Of a stretch of DNA of 36,500 nt, positions 1-8,844 are shown piece by piece (within the stretch, counting starts at the first letter, position 1; the number at the start of each line of letters is the position of its first letter). The notes beneath the pieces were generated by a model. It saw only the letters and a list, made by a program, of their open reading frames with translations. It ran no database searches and was not told the DNA's origin. Position numbers and translations under genes: made by a program. Origin of the DNA: Lysobacteraceae bacterium (GTDB lineage Bacteria; Pseudomonadota; Gammaproteobacteria; Xanthomonadales; Xanthomonadaceae); the NCBI GenBank assembly GCA_014879375.1, contig JACSSF010000101.1, forward strand, positions 1-36,500, written 5' to 3'.

Positions 1-64
1 GGCTGGCGCCGTAGCGGATGAAATCGATCAGGGTGCGCAGCTCGCGCGCGGCATCGGGGTTCAC
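1..64 (-). CDS. prmB: PrmB, 50S ribosomal protein L3 glutamine methyltransferase, N-terminal fragment
   Basis: Only the first 21 codons lie in the window. Read from a GTG at 64, the peptide is VNPDAARELRTLIDFIRYGA followed by Ser. The segment LIDFIRYGAS matches the start of gammaproteobacterial PrmB proteins as I remember them. PrmB uses S-adenosylmethionine to methylate a glutamine of ribosomal protein L3. The frame stays open a little upstream of the GTG, and no clear Shine-Dalgarno precedes it, so the exact start is uncertain. A TATACT hexamer on the minus strand (94-99) could be the -10 element. The gene is divergent from the SCO gene. The call rests on a short match. Confidence 0.6.
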   Translation of the reverse strand, partial: MNPDAARELRTLIDFIRYGAS

Positions 65-144
65 GGTGGTCGGGCTCGCGGAAATCGACCGGCAGTATAG
101 CGACGGGCCGGTATCATGGCCGGGCTCAAAGCCCCGGATTCCTC

Positions 145-789
145 ATGTTCAATCGCAATACCCTCATCGTCCTCGCCATCGCCGCCGCCTTTGCGGGTCT
201 TCTGGCCGGCTGGCATTTCAGTCATCGCCCGGCCGCGCAGCCCGCAGGCCCCGAGCTGCAGACGATGAAGCGCTTCGAAACCCCGCGCATGCTGCCGCCC
301 TTCCAGCTGACCCGCGCCGATGGTCAGCCACTGGACAACGCCGCGCTGAAAGGCCACTGGACGCTGGTGTTCATCGGCTTCACCCACTGCCCGGACGTGT
401 GCCCGACCACGCTGGCGCAGCTGAAGGTCGCGCAGGACCAATGGGCCAACATCCCCGAGGCCAGGCGCCCGCGCGTGCTGTTTGTCTCGGTGGACCCGGA
501 GCGTGACACGCCGGAGATCACCGGCACGTATGCGCACGCCTTCCACCAGGACACGTTGGCGGCGACCGGCACGCAGCAGCAGCTGGAGGATTTCGCCCGC
601 GGCCTGTCGCTGGTGTTCATGAAGAATCCGCCGGATGACCCGGCCAAACCCGATCGCTACGCCGTCGATCACTCCGCCGCGCTGGCGGTGATCGATCCCG
701 AAGGTCGCATGTCGGGCGTCATCCAGCCGCCGTTCGAGCCGGGCAAGATCGCCACCGACTTCATCGCCCTGACGGATGCGGTGCCATGA
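145..789 (+). CDS. SCO1/SenC family copper chaperone, membrane-anchored thioredoxin-like protein
   Basis: This 214-residue protein belongs to the SCO family, which delivers copper to the CuA site of cytochrome c oxidase from the periplasmic face of the membrane. A hydrophobic N-terminal anchor spans roughly residues 6-25. The thioredoxin-like domain carries the metal/redox motif CPDVC (Cys82, Cys86) and the third ligand His176 in YAVDHSAAL. All three copper ligands are therefore present and the length is typical. The stop overlaps the psd start (ATGA), so the two genes are probably cotranscribed and translationally coupled. Why a copper chaperone is paired with phospholipid synthesis is not obvious from sequence; both act at the inner membrane. 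Confidence 0.93.
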   Translation: MFNRNTLIVLAIAAAFAGLLAGWHFSHRPAAQPAGPELQTMKRFETPRMLPPFQLTRADGQPLDNAALKGHWTLVFIGFTHCPDVCPTTLAQLKVAQDQWANIPEARRPRVLFVSVDPERDTPEITGTYAHAFHQDTLAATGTQQQLEDFARGLSLVFMKNPPDDPAKPDRYAVDHSAALAVIDPEGRMSGVIQPPFEPGKIATDFIALTDAVP

Positions 790-1631
790 GTCCGCTCACC
801 GCGCTGACCTATGTGTTGCCGCATCACCTGCTCTCGTCACTGGCGCGCAGGCTGGCGTATTCGCAGAACCCGCGCATCAAGCAGTGGCTGATCGACACCG
901 TCATCAAAAAGTTCGGCGTGGACATGAACGAGGCCGCGCAGCCTGACCCCAATGCCTATCCCAGCTTCAACGCCTTCTTCACCCGCGCCCTGCGCGAAGG
1001 CGTGCGCGTGCCCGATCCCGATCCGCGTGCGTTCCTGATGCCGGCCGATGGCCACGTCAGCCAATGCGGCCCGATCGAATCCGGGCGCATCTTCCAGGCC
1101 AAGGGACAGTCGTTCACGGTGGAAGAGCTGCTGGGCGATGCCGCGATGGCCGCGCCTTTCGCCGACGGCCTGTTCGCGACCATCTATCTCTCGCCGCGCG
1201 ACTACCACCGCGTGCACATGCCCTGCGACGGCCGCCTCATCGACACCGTGCACGTGCCGGGGCGCCTGTTCTCTGTGGGCACCGATGCAGTCGCCTCGGT
1301 GCCGCGCCTGTTCGCCCGCAATGAACGCCTGGTCTGCCACTTCGAGACCGAGTTCGGCCCGATGGTGCAGGTGATGGTCGGTGCGCTGCTGGTGTCCGGC
1401 GTGGAGACGGTCTGGAGCGGCGTGGAGATTCCGCCCTACGGCCACCACATCACCCGCAAGGATTGGCGCGACAAGGACATCCGCCTTGGCCGCTTCGCCG
1501 AGATGGCACGCTTCAACTACGGCTCGACCGTCATCACCCTGCTGCCGCCGGGCGTGGCCGAACTCGCGCCCAACCTGCATGCGGAGAGCCCGGTACGCCT
1601 CGGCGAACGGCTGGCAACGCGGATCGGCTGA
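786..1631 (+). CDS. psd: Phosphatidylserine decarboxylase proenzyme
   Basis: Psd converts phosphatidylserine to phosphatidylethanolamine at the inner membrane and self-cleaves to form a pyruvoyl cofactor. The 281-residue sequence has the family marks: PADGH near residue 88, [10 protein letters not shown] with His144, and the cleavage region FNYGSTVI with the predicted Gly246-Ser247 scissile bond. E. coli has LGST there; here the preceding residue is Tyr, which does not touch the cleaved bond. The protein is shorter than E. coli Psd (322 residues), which is common in related bacteria. The ATG overlaps the SCO stop codon. It converges with the glutaredoxin-MauE gene 12 bp away. Confidence 0.95.
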   Translation: MSPLTALTYVLPHHLLSSLARRLAYSQNPRIKQWLIDTVIKKFGVDMNEAAQPDPNAYPSFNAFFTRALREGVRVPDPDPRAFLMPADGHVSQCGPIESGRIFQAKGQSFTVEELLGDAAMAAPFADGLFATIYLSPRDYHRVHMPCDGRLIDTVHVPGRLFSVGTDAVASVPRLFARNERLVCHFETEFGPMVQVMVGALLVSGVETVWSGVEIPPYGHHITRKDWRDKDIRLGRFAEMARFNYGSTVITLLPPGVAELAPNLHAESPVRLGERLATRIG

Positions 1632-1643
1632 CCGCGGCGGGGC

Positions 1644-2408
1644 TCAACCGCCCCAGGCGTGCCAGCCCATCCACAGCGCCATCGCGATCATCATTAGGTT
1701 CTCGGTCAGCGACACGAAGCCGAGCGGCACGTTGCTCGACCCGCCGACGCAGGCGCACTTGAGCGTGCGCTTGTCGATGTAGACGGCCTTGAACACCGAC
1801 ACCGCGCCGATGGTGCCGATGAACAGCGCGAGCGGCACCGACAGCCAGTTGGCCACGCCCGCGATCATCAACACGCCGGCCAGCCCCTCGGCGAAGGGAT
1901 ACAGGTACGCATACGGCACCCAGCGACGCGCCAGCAGGTCGTAGTTGAGGAACATGCTGGAGAACTTCTCCACATCCTGCAGCTTCAGCATCGCCAGCAC
2001 CACCATGCTGAAGGCGATGAACCATTCGCCCGCCCGCATCGTCCAGGGCGAGCCGAACGCGGCCATGCTCGCGGCCAGCGCCATCAGCAGTGTCATCGCG
2101 AACAAGGCGATGACGGGCCGATAACTGGTGGCATCGAGGTCGGCGACGGGCTTGCCGAAGTGGCGGCGCAAGTCGTCGTAGCCCCCGATGCGCTGGCCAT
2201 CGATGAAGGTTTGCGGCGTGGTCTTGACCCCGTGCTCGGCCTTGAACGCATCCACCTGATCGCGCGTGGTCAGCCAATGGTCGTCGATGGCATAACCCTC
2301 GCGTTTCAACAGGTGTCGGGCCTTGAGACCGTAGGGACAGGTATGCCCCGGCATCACCATGCGGTAGATCGTCGCGATCGGTTTGGATGGGTGGGCGGCG
2401 GCGTTCAT
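1644..2408 (-). CDS. Glutaredoxin-like domain fused to a MauE/DoxX-type membrane domain
   Basis: From the ATG at 2408 this is 254 residues. Residues 10-90 look like a glutaredoxin: a single-cysteine active site HTCPYG (Cys24), then the cis-proline region KTTPQTFIDGQRIGG. Residues about 97-250 form several hydrophobic helices resembling MauE/DoxX redox-associated membrane proteins, with a CAC pair (Cys218, Cys220) in KCACVGG. The likely role is thiol-disulfide exchange across or at the inner membrane; the substrate is unknown. The ORF track start at 2426 is less likely: AGGA lies 9 nt before the 2408 ATG, and 2426 is too close to the predicted transcript start. The upstream mer-type promoter implies control by the divergent MerR-like protein. 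Confidence 0.82.
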   Translation of the reverse strand: MNAAAHPSKPIATIYRMVMPGHTCPYGLKARHLLKREGYAIDDHWLTTRDQVDAFKAEHGVKTTPQTFIDGQRIGGYDDLRRHFGKPVADLDATSYRPVIALFAMTLLMALAASMAAFGSPWTMRAGEWFIAFSMVVLAMLKLQDVEKFSSMFLNYDLLARRWVPYAYLYPFAEGLAGVLMIAGVANWLSVPLALFIGTIGAVSVFKAVYIDKRTLKCACVGGSSNVPLGFVSLTENLMMIAMALWMGWHAWGG

Positions 2409-2443
2409 CGTCCCGGTTCCTGACATGTCGGCGTGGGAATGCC

Positions 2444-2475
2444 ACTATAGGCTCCGTACCATGGTACGGAGTCAA
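2444..2475 (-). promoter_or_regulatory. Mer-type promoter with 20-bp spacer for the glutaredoxin-MauE gene
   Basis: On the minus strand a -35 TTGACT (2470-2475) and a -10 TATAGT (2444-2449) are separated by exactly 20 bp. Overlong spacers of 19-20 bp are the hallmark of promoters activated by MerR-family proteins, which untwist the spacer to align the two hexamers. The expected transcript start is near 2437, about 29 nt before the preferred ATG at 2408. The layout, including the dyad inside the spacer, closely follows the merT promoter of Tn501 as I recall it. Confidence 0.85.
2452..2471. promoter_or_regulatory. Perfect 20-bp palindromic operator, MerR type
   Basis: CTCCGTACCATGGTACGGAG is identical to its own reverse complement. 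It sits between the -35 and -10 elements. The half-sites TCCGTAC and GTACGGA, separated by 4 bp, are those of the mercury-resistance operator from memory of Tn501; only the central bases differ. The right end overlaps the GGAG that acts as ribosome binding site for the regulator, so binding should also repress the regulator gene. Confidence 0.85.
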
Positions 2476-2477
2476 GC

Positions 2478-2861
2478 ATGGGCATGACCATCGGCAAACT
2501 GGCCCGTTCGGCAGGCGTGGGCGTTGAAACCGTGCGGTTCTACCAGCGCAAGGGCCTGCTTGGGACCCCGGATCGCGCTGGCGGGATCCGGCGCTATGGC
2601 GATGAAGACGCCCGTCGCCTCGCCTTTATCCGCAGCGCCCAACAGGCCGGCTTCACCCTGGAGGAAATCGGCGAGCTGATCGCGCTTGATTCCGGCCACG
2701 ACCATGCCCGCGCGCGCGAGCTGGCCCGCACCCGCATCGACAAGCTGGATCGGCAGATCGACGCGCTCGTACGTGCGCGCGATCACCTGCAACGGCTGGC
2801 GCGCCAGTGCGAACCGGGGCAGACGGCGCCCTGCCCGATCCTTGCCGCGTTTGATGGGTGA
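2478..2861 (+). CDS. MerR-family transcriptional regulator, mer-like
   Basis: The 127-residue protein has an N-terminal winged helix (TIGKLARSAGVGVETVRFYQ) and a dimerisation helix, as in MerR, ZntR and CueR. The C-terminal loop CEPGQTAPCP supplies Cys111 and Cys119, resembling the MerR loop that holds Cys117 and Cys126, but one residue shorter. The position of the third mercury ligand (Cys82 of Tn501 MerR) is His76 here. The effector may therefore be a different thiophilic metal or a thiol/redox signal. GGAG lies 6 nt before the ATG at 2478. It is divergent from the glutaredoxin-MauE gene and probably controls it through the shared dyad. Family membership is certain; the ligand is inference. 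Confidence 0.9.
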   Translation: MGMTIGKLARSAGVGVETVRFYQRKGLLGTPDRAGGIRRYGDEDARRLAFIRSAQQAGFTLEEIGELIALDSGHDHARARELARTRIDKLDRQIDALVRARDHLQRLARQCEPGQTAPCPILAAFDG

Positions 2862-2872
2862 TTCCGGCAGTG

Positions 2873-2903
2873 GTGGCGTGATGCCGCGAACCGCTCACGC
2901 CAC
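2873..2903. terminator. Stem-loop at a convergent gene junction, no U-tract
   Basis: GTGGCGTGA (2873-2881) pairs perfectly with TCACGCCAC (2895-2903), with a small inner GCG/CGC stem closing the loop. It lies in the 50-bp gap between the convergent regulator and lytic transglycosylase genes, where a bidirectional terminator would be expected. No run of T follows on either strand, so this may be a 3'-end stabilising hairpin instead. Confidence 0.4.
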
Positions 2904-2911
2904 GCGCCGGC

Positions 2912-4465
2912 TCACCGCTTGCACGAGGCCAGCTTGAGCGTTTGTCCCGGCTGGATGGCATAGCGCGGCGCCTTGAGGCCGTTCGCGCTCACCAGTGATC
3001 GCAGGTCGCACTGGTAGCGCTGCGCGATCGCGTTCAGGGTCTCCCCCTTGCTGACGCGATGGGTCTTTGTCGCCGCCGGCTTGCCGGCCTTGGAGGACGA
3101 AGCCTCCGGCTTTTTCGTGCGGGCGCCCGGATTGGCCGGCACGACCGTGGCAGGCGCCGATGCCGGGCCGCTGTTATCCGTGCCCGTCTCGCTGGTCACC
3201 AGCGGGCCCACGCGCACCAGTGCATGACTCACCTCGCTGTTGACCAGCTGCCGCGCGATCTCCGCACGTTTGCCACTCACGCAATAGCGGTTGTAGAGCG
3301 TCGCGATGGTACCGGTCGCATTGATCACGCCGCCCTCCGGCAGCCATGCGCTGGGGGTCAGGCGCGGATTGAGGTTGCGCAGGGCACGCAGGTAGCCATC
3401 CGTGCCGCGGGCGTTGCCAAGGCAAATGCCCAGCTCGTTGAGCGAAGTGGCACGCTTGAGCTGGATCTGCGCCGGACGCCCAGCGCCCCAAGTGCGCGGG
3501 AAGCGCAGGCCGTATTCGGATGGATGCAGGTACAGCCACGCGGCGGCGATCACCATCGGCACGTAGTCTTTGGTCTCGGCCGGAAACTGGTCGTACACGC
3601 TGACATCCCAGAAATTGCGCCCGCCACTTTGCTGGTAGACGCGCGATGCACGGCCTTCGCCGCCGTTGTAGGCCGCCAGCGACAATTCGATGCTGTTGTT
3701 GAGCTGCGCGTAGCGCTCCAGCAGATACGATGCCGCGGCCTCCGCCGACATCCTCGGGTCGTAGCGGGTGTCGAAACCGGTGCCGTCGTTGCCCAGGCCA
3801 AAGCGGCGGCCGGTCGCCGGCATGAACTGCATCGGGCCGATCGCGCCGGCACGCGAGCCGACATGCACCTTGCCGTTGGACTCTTTCGCCATGATCCCGA
3901 ACAGCAGCGCCTCGGGCAGGCCCGCGCGCTGGAACGCCGGCGCCATCTGCGGACGCAGGAACTGGTAGTTGACGTAGCTGTCCATCAGCGCCGGGCGCAT
4001 GTCGGTCAGCCAGCGGCGAATGCCCGCCTGCACTGCCGGATTGAACTGGACCATCTGCACGAAGCGCTTGTTGCGCTCGTCCAGCAGCGCATCGGCGGTC
4101 GCGCCTTCGGGCACGCCATCACCGGCGATGTTGATCGGATTCTCGTCCTCGTCGCCCTCGTCCATCGCATCGGGCGTTTCCGGCGGCGTCAGCATCGCGC
4201 GGTACATCGGGACCAGCCGATCCATCGGACAGCCCTTTTGCTTGCCGCAGTCGGCCATCAGCTTTTCCATCGAGGCGACTACCGCCGCCTGCGCATCCGC
4301 GTCTTCCGCCGCCTTGAAGCTGGCCTCGGCGGCCTGTGCCTGCTCCAGGATGGCCGCGGCCGCGCGCGACAGGCGCTGCGCCGCGGTGGTTTGCGGCCAG
4401 GACATCGCGCCCATCGCTGCGACACACAAGGAAAGTTTCAGCGATACGCGCCAATCAAGAGACAT
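2912..4465 (-). CDS. MltD-like lytic transglycosylase with C-terminal LysM domain
   Basis: This 517-residue exported enzyme cleaves the MurNAc-GlcNAc bond of peptidoglycan. A signal peptide covers about residues 1-29. An acidic stretch (DEGDEDEN, near 103-109) sits in a poorly conserved N-terminal region. The SLT family-1 domain spans about 180-300, with catalytic Glu195 in MAKESNGK, then GAIGPMQFMPATG and AAYNGGEG. A Thr/Pro/Ala/Lys-rich linker leads to one LysM peptidoglycan-binding repeat at about 468-515. E. coli MltD carries more than one LysM repeat, so this is a shorter tail. It is divergent from the YjgR-like gene and convergent with the MerR-like regulator. Confidence 0.92.
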   Translation of the reverse strand: MSLDWRVSLKLSLCVAAMGAMSWPQTTAAQRLSRAAAAILEQAQAAEASFKAAEDADAQAAVVASMEKLMADCGKQKGCPMDRLVPMYRAMLTPPETPDAMDEGDEDENPINIAGDGVPEGATADALLDERNKRFVQMVQFNPAVQAGIRRWLTDMRPALMDSYVNYQFLRPQMAPAFQRAGLPEALLFGIMAKESNGKVHVGSRAGAIGPMQFMPATGRRFGLGNDGTGFDTRYDPRMSAEAAASYLLERYAQLNNSIELSLAAYNGGEGRASRVYQQSGGRNFWDVSVYDQFPAETKDYVPMVIAAAWLYLHPSEYGLRFPRTWGAGRPAQIQLKRATSLNELGICLGNARGTDGYLRALRNLNPRLTPSAWLPEGGVINATGTIATLYNRYCVSGKRAEIARQLVNSEVSHALVRVGPLVTSETGTDNSGPASAPATVVPANPGARTKKPEASSSKAGKPAATKTHRVSKGETLNAIAQRYQCDLRSLVSANGLKAPRYAIQPGQTLKLASCKR

Positions 4466-4585
4466 TCGGGGGACCTGATTTTGCTTGATGAGCGGTGCAG
4501 GTTACCGACCGCCTCCAAACCCCACAACCCGCGCAAGCCGCATCGAAGCGAATAGAATCATCTCGTTCATCGCATGGAAACGTTC

Positions 4586-6094
4586 ATGAATTCGATCCTC
4601 GTCGGCAAGGCCGTCACCACGCCGGACAGCGGCCAGGTCTTCCTGCTGCCGAAATACGGCAACCGCCATGGCCTGGTCGCGGGTGCGACCGGTACCGGCA
4701 AGACCGTCACCTTGATGACGCTGGCCGAAGGCTTCAGCAAGCTGGGCGTGCCGGTGTTCATGGCCGACGTGAAGGGCGATGTCGCCGGGCTCGCGGTCGC
4801 GGGCACGCCGAGCGAGAAGATCAGCCAGCGCGTGGCCGAGATCGGCATCCCCGATTACGTGCAGCAGGCCAACCCTGTGATTTTCTGGGATATCTGGGGA
4901 CAGAAGGGCCATCCGATCCGCGCCACCGTCAGCGAAATGGGGCCGCTGCTGCTTTCGCGCATCTTCGAGCTCAACGACACGCAAGCCGGCGTGCTCGACA
5001 TCGTGTTCAAGCTGGCCGATGACCGCGGCCTGCTGCTGCTCGACCTGGAAGACCTGCGCGCGCTGCTGAACCTCGTCGCGAACGAGCGCAAGGACATCTC
5101 CACACAATATGGCCTGGTAAGCACGCAATCGGTCGGCGCGATCCAGCGTGCGCTCCTGCGCATCGAGCAGGAAGGCGGCAACCGCTTCTTCGGCGAGCCG
5201 GCGCTGGACCTGGCCGACCTGATGCGCACGCAAACGGACGGTCGCGGCATCATCAACATCCTCGCCGCCGACCAACTGATCCTCAAGCCGCGCCTGTATT
5301 CCACCTTCCTGCTGTGGCTGCTGTCGGAGCTGTTCGAGCAGTTGCCCGAAGTCGGCGATCTCGACAAGCCCAAGCTGGTGTTCGTGTTCGACGAGGCGCA
5401 TCTGTTGTTCGATGACGCCCCGGCCGCGCTCAAGCAGCGGGTGGAACAGGTCGTGCGCATCATCCGCTCCAAGGGCGTCGGCGTGTATTTCTGCTCGCAG
5501 TTCCCGGACGACGTGCCGGACGACATCCTCGGCCAGCTCGGCAACCGCTTCCAGCATGCCCTGCGTGCGTTCACCCCGCGCGACCAGAAGGCGGTGAAGA
5601 CGGCGGCGGAAACCTTCGTCGCCAATCCCAACCTGGACGTCGCGCAAGCCATCGGCCAGCTCGGCGTCGGCGAGGCGCTGGTGTCGACGCTGCAGGACAA
5701 GGGCATCCCGATGCCAGTCGAGAAGACGCTGATCGCCCCACCCGGCTGCCGGATGGGCGCGATCACCGATGCCGAGCGCATGCAGGTGCGCGCGGCGTCC
5801 CCGGTCGGGATGAAGTACGACACCGCGGTGGATCGCGAATCCGCCGCCGAGATGCTGCTGAAGAAGGCCGAGAGCGCGACCGCGTCCGCCGATGCGCCGC
5901 CGGCCAAGCCGATCGTAGAGGAAGGCGATGACAGCGGCTTCGCACAATCGGTCAAGGACGCCGTGTTCGGCACCAAGCGCCGCCAGGGCATGATCGAGAC
6001 GATGGCCAAGCAGACCGCGCGCACGATGGGCAACCAGGTGGGCCGGCAGATCTTGCGCGGCGTGCTGGGCGGGCTGTTCGGCAGCCGCCGCTGA
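4586..6094 (+). CDS. YjgR/DUF853 family HerA-like ATPase
   Basis: From the ATG at 4586 the protein has 502 residues. Walker A is GATGTGKT (33-40) and Walker B is [10 protein letters not shown], so it is a HerA/FtsK-like P-loop ATPase of the DUF853 family, close to E. coli YjgR in its opening ([13 protein letters not shown]). No function is established for this family. The upstream ATG at 4574 is possible, but GGAA lies 6 nt before 4586 and a TAGAAT -10-like box at 4553-4558 would leave only a very short leader for 4574. The C-terminal tail is basic and Gly-rich. greB begins 4 bp after the stop, suggesting cotranscription. Confidence 0.88.
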   Translation: MNSILVGKAVTTPDSGQVFLLPKYGNRHGLVAGATGTGKTVTLMTLAEGFSKLGVPVFMADVKGDVAGLAVAGTPSEKISQRVAEIGIPDYVQQANPVIFWDIWGQKGHPIRATVSEMGPLLLSRIFELNDTQAGVLDIVFKLADDRGLLLLDLEDLRALLNLVANERKDISTQYGLVSTQSVGAIQRALLRIEQEGGNRFFGEPALDLADLMRTQTDGRGIINILAADQLILKPRLYSTFLLWLLSELFEQLPEVGDLDKPKLVFVFDEAHLLFDDAPAALKQRVEQVVRIIRSKGVGVYFCSQFPDDVPDDILGQLGNRFQHALRAFTPRDQKAVKTAAETFVANPNLDVAQAIGQLGVGEALVSTLQDKGIPMPVEKTLIAPPGCRMGAITDAERMQVRAASPVGMKYDTAVDRESAAEMLLKKAESATASADAPPAKPIVEEGDDSGFAQSVKDAVFGTKRRQGMIETMAKQTARTMGNQVGRQILRGVLGGLFGSRR

Positions 6095-6098
6095 AAAC

Positions 6099-6623
6099 AT
6101 GAGCCAGCCGCCGAAGGGGCGCTGGCGCCCACCGGCGCCGGCCAGCACCGAGCTCATCACCGCCGGGGGGCATGCACGCCTCAAGGCCGAGCTTGACGAA
6201 CTGTGGCGGGTGAAGCGCCCCGAGGTGGTCCGCGCGCTCGCCGCCGCCGCGGCCGAAGGCGACCGCAGCGAGAACGCCGAATACACCTATCGCAAGAAGC
6301 AACTGGGCGAGATCGACCGTCGCGTGCGTTACCTGTCCAAGCGTATCCCGGCGTTGCGCGTGGTCGATGCCGCGCCGGCCGACCCTGAAGCGGTGTTCTT
6401 CGGCGCCGAGGTGGAGTTGGAGCGCCTGGATGATGGCGAGGTGCTGAACTACCGCATCGTCGGCCCGGATGAAACCGATGCACGACTGGGCCACATCAGC
6501 ATCGACTCGCCACTGGCCCGCGCGATGCTGAAAAAGCGCATCGACGATGAGTTCTCGGCCACCTTGCCGAGTGGCATCGCCCAGTTCGTCATCCTCGACG
6601 TGCGCTATCCCGGGCAGGCGTGA
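6099..6623 (+). CDS. greB: Transcription elongation factor GreB
   Basis: GreB enters the secondary channel of backtracked RNA polymerase and stimulates transcript cleavage. The 174-residue protein has the N-terminal antiparallel coiled coil, with the acidic tip in [20 protein letters not shown], where Asp and Glu coordinate the polymerase magnesium. The C-terminal FKBP-like domain follows ([10 protein letters not shown] onward). A Pro-rich stretch of about 15 residues precedes the usual start of the coiled coil. It directly follows the YjgR-like gene. The last 35 bp overlap the 3' end of the convergent DUF3025 gene. Confidence 0.92.
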   Translation: MSQPPKGRWRPPAPASTELITAGGHARLKAELDELWRVKRPEVVRALAAAAAEGDRSENAEYTYRKKQLGEIDRRVRYLSKRIPALRVVDAAPADPEAVFFGAEVELERLDDGEVLNYRIVGPDETDARLGHISIDSPLARAMLKKRIDDEFSATLPSGIAQFVILDVRYPGQA

Positions 6624-7431
6624 TGCGCATCGGCGGCGGGTAAGTGCGTCCTTGCCGCAGTGGCTGGAAGCACGCCGCCTCGCGATAGAACGCCGCATCC
6701 TGCCCGCCGAACCAGCCGGGCACGCCGGCGAGCGGCAGCGGTCGCAGCTCCAGTGGATCATTCAGCAACTCGCCCGTACCGATGCCCTGCGCGATCCGCT
6801 CCACGCACATCGCGTCATCCACCTCGCCCTGCACCACCAGCGCCTTGCCGACGATGAACTGCGCGGGCAGCAAGCCATGCTCCAGCAATGCATGGCCGAC
6901 GATGGCGACCATCGCGATGTCGCCGTTGGCCCACGCCGCGGCATGATCGTGAAACAGCGCCGGCCAATCGTGCGCATCCCACGGCCGCATGAGCGAGGGA
7001 TCACGCACGCGCACGATGACACCTGCCTCGTCGAACTGGGTCAGCGCGTACTGCGCGCGATTCCGCCGTGAGGGGCCCATTTCATCGATGTGGCCGCGTT
7101 GCCGCGCATTGAACGCAAGCTTCAACGCCGGCCAGCGACACCAGACCATCGCGTTGAACAGGTCATGCCAATTCTGCGCACGGGTGGCGATCAGGCCCCG
7201 CTCGCCGATGCGCGCCTCGTAATGCAGCCCATCGGCCAGCAAGGAACGATCCTGCGATGCAAAGCGGCGCCCCTGCAGCGGCATCGCGGCGTTCAACGCA
7301 TCGATGCCGGGCCAGTCGGCGCCCTGCATCCAGTCGGCGAATGCCGCGTACTGCGCGTACAACGGATGCGCGAAGCGTGACGGATCGACTTCGCCACGCG
7401 GCGGCGCGATGAAGCGTCGTTTCATCGCCAT
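6589..7431 (-). CDS. DUF3025 domain-containing protein
   Basis: The 280-residue protein matches the DUF3025 family by its characteristic segments ([36 protein letters not shown]). No biochemical function is known to me. There is no signal peptide or membrane segment, so it is probably cytoplasmic. ATGs at 7431 and 7425 are both possible; an AGGA about 10 nt before 7431 slightly favours the longer form. It starts 6 nt after the rimO stop, so it is probably the second gene of a rimO operon. The 3' end overlaps greB convergently by 35 bp. Confidence 0.85.
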   Translation of the reverse strand: MAMKRRFIAPPRGEVDPSRFAHPLYAQYAAFADWMQGADWPGIDALNAAMPLQGRRFASQDRSLLADGLHYEARIGERGLIATRAQNWHDLFNAMVWCRWPALKLAFNARQRGHIDEMGPSRRNRAQYALTQFDEAGVIVRVRDPSLMRPWDAHDWPALFHDHAAAWANGDIAMVAIVGHALLEHGLLPAQFIVGKALVVQGEVDDAMCVERIAQGIGTGELLNDPLELRPLPLAGVPGWFGGQDAAFYREAACFQPLRQGRTYPPPMRITPARDSARRG

Positions 7432-7437
7432 GCCGCG

Positions 7438-8769
7438 TCAGTCCTGGTAAGCGACCTCGCCATACAGGTCGTGCTCGTCGCTGCCCATGATCTCGACATC
7501 GACGAACTCGCCGGGCACAAGACCGGCATCGCGGCCATCCTGGATCTGCACCAGACCGTCGATTTCCGGCGCATCGGCCATCGAACGCGCGATCGCCAGT
7601 TCACCATCGATCGCATCGATGATGCAGCGTTGCGTGGTGCCTACTTTCTCTGCCAGCCTCTCTTCGGATATCTGCGCCTGCAATGCCATGAAGCGCGCTA
7701 GTCGCTCCAGCTTCACCTCTTCCGGCACCGGATCGGGCAACGCGTTTGCCGCCGCGCCTTCCACCGGCGAGTAGGCGAACGCGCCGACGCGATCCAGCCG
7801 CGCTTCCTCGATGAAATCGAGCAGTTCCTCGAAGTCGTCCTCGGTCTCGCCCGGGAAGCCGACGATGAACGTGCTGCGCAAGGTGATGTCGGGGCAGATG
7901 TCGCGCCACCTTGCGATGCGCTCGCGCGTCTTGTCGATCGCGCCGGGGCGCTTCATCAGCTTCAGGATGCGCGGGCTGGCGTGCTGGAACGGAATGTCGA
8001 GGTACGGCAGGATCTTGCCTTCCGCCATCAGCGGGATGATGTCGTCGACGTGCGGATACGGGTACACGTAATGCAGGCGCGTCCACACGCCCAGCTCACC
8101 AAGACCCTCGCACAGCGCCTTCATCCGCGTCGCATAGGCCTTGCCGTGCCATTCGCGCTCGGCGTACTTCACGTCAACGCCATAGGCACTGGTGTCCTGC
8201 GAGACCACCAGCAACTCCTTCACGCCACCCATCACCAGTTTCTCGGCTTCGCGCAGCACCTGATCGACGGGGCGCGACACCAAATCACCGCGCATCGACG
8301 GGATGATGCAGAAGCTGCAGCGATGGTTGCAGCCCTCGGAAATCTTCAGGTACGCGTAGTGCTTGGGCGTGAGCTTGAGACCGTAATCGGGCACCAGGTC
8401 GATGAAGGGATCGTGCTTGGGCGGCAGCGCGGTGTGCACCGCGTCCATCACGCTCGCGTAATCCTGCGGACCACTGATCGACAGCACGTCGGGATACGCC
8501 TCGCGGATCACCTCGCTGCGCTTGCCCAGGCACCCAGTGACGATCACCTTGCCGTTCTCGGCCATCGCCTCGCCGATCGCATCCAGTGACTCGGCCACCG
8601 CGCTGTCGATGAAGCCGCAGGTGTTGACGACGACGACATCGGCATCGTCGTAACTCGGCACGAGGTCATAGCCCTCCACTTTCAGCTGGGTGAGGATGCG
8701 TTCGGAATCCACCAGCGCCTTGGGGCAACCAAGGCTGACGAAACCGACTTTGGGCTGACTGAGGGACAT
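7438..8769 (-). CDS. rimO: Ribosomal protein uS12 methylthiotransferase RimO
   Basis: RimO is a radical-SAM enzyme that adds a methylthio group to a conserved aspartate of ribosomal protein S12. From the ATG at 8769 it is 443 residues. The N-terminal UPF0004 domain has Cys15, Cys51 and Cys80 for the auxiliary cluster. The radical-SAM motif is CNHRCSFC (Cys147, Cys151, Cys154). A TRAM domain lies at the C-terminus. The ORF track extends to 9711, but that part is an open frame antisense to the dienelactone hydrolase; [17 protein letters not shown] is the canonical start. A TATAAT box lies 28 bp upstream of the start codon. DUF3025 follows. Confidence 0.96.
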   Translation of the reverse strand: MSLSQPKVGFVSLGCPKALVDSERILTQLKVEGYDLVPSYDDADVVVVNTCGFIDSAVAESLDAIGEAMAENGKVIVTGCLGKRSEVIREAYPDVLSISGPQDYASVMDAVHTALPPKHDPFIDLVPDYGLKLTPKHYAYLKISEGCNHRCSFCIIPSMRGDLVSRPVDQVLREAEKLVMGGVKELLVVSQDTSAYGVDVKYAEREWHGKAYATRMKALCEGLGELGVWTRLHYVYPYPHVDDIIPLMAEGKILPYLDIPFQHASPRILKLMKRPGAIDKTRERIARWRDICPDITLRSTFIVGFPGETEDDFEELLDFIEEARLDRVGAFAYSPVEGAAANALPDPVPEEVKLERLARFMALQAQISEERLAEKVGTTQRCIIDAIDGELAIARSMADAPEIDGLVQIQDGRDAGLVPGEFVDVEIMGSDEHDLYGEVAYQD

Positions 8770-8796
8770 CGCGCGGGCACCGTTGAACGAGGGCGA

Positions 8797-8802
8797 ATTA
8801 TA
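8797..8802 (-). promoter_or_regulatory. Candidate -10 element (TATAAT) for rimO
   Basis: A consensus TATAAT on the minus strand is centred about 30 bp upstream of the rimO ATG in the AT-richer gap shared with the divergent dienelactone hydrolase gene. I found no convincing -35 at the right distance, so the assignment rests on the -10 alone. Confidence 0.4.
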
Positions 8803-8844
8803 CGGGGAGGCTAGAATCGGGCTTTCCCTGCCCCGGAGCGCCGC

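Noticed and set aside
4502-6286. 594-residue minus-strand ORF opposite the YjgR-like gene
   Set aside because: It is the mirror frame of a clear P-loop ATPase gene and has shadow-type composition.
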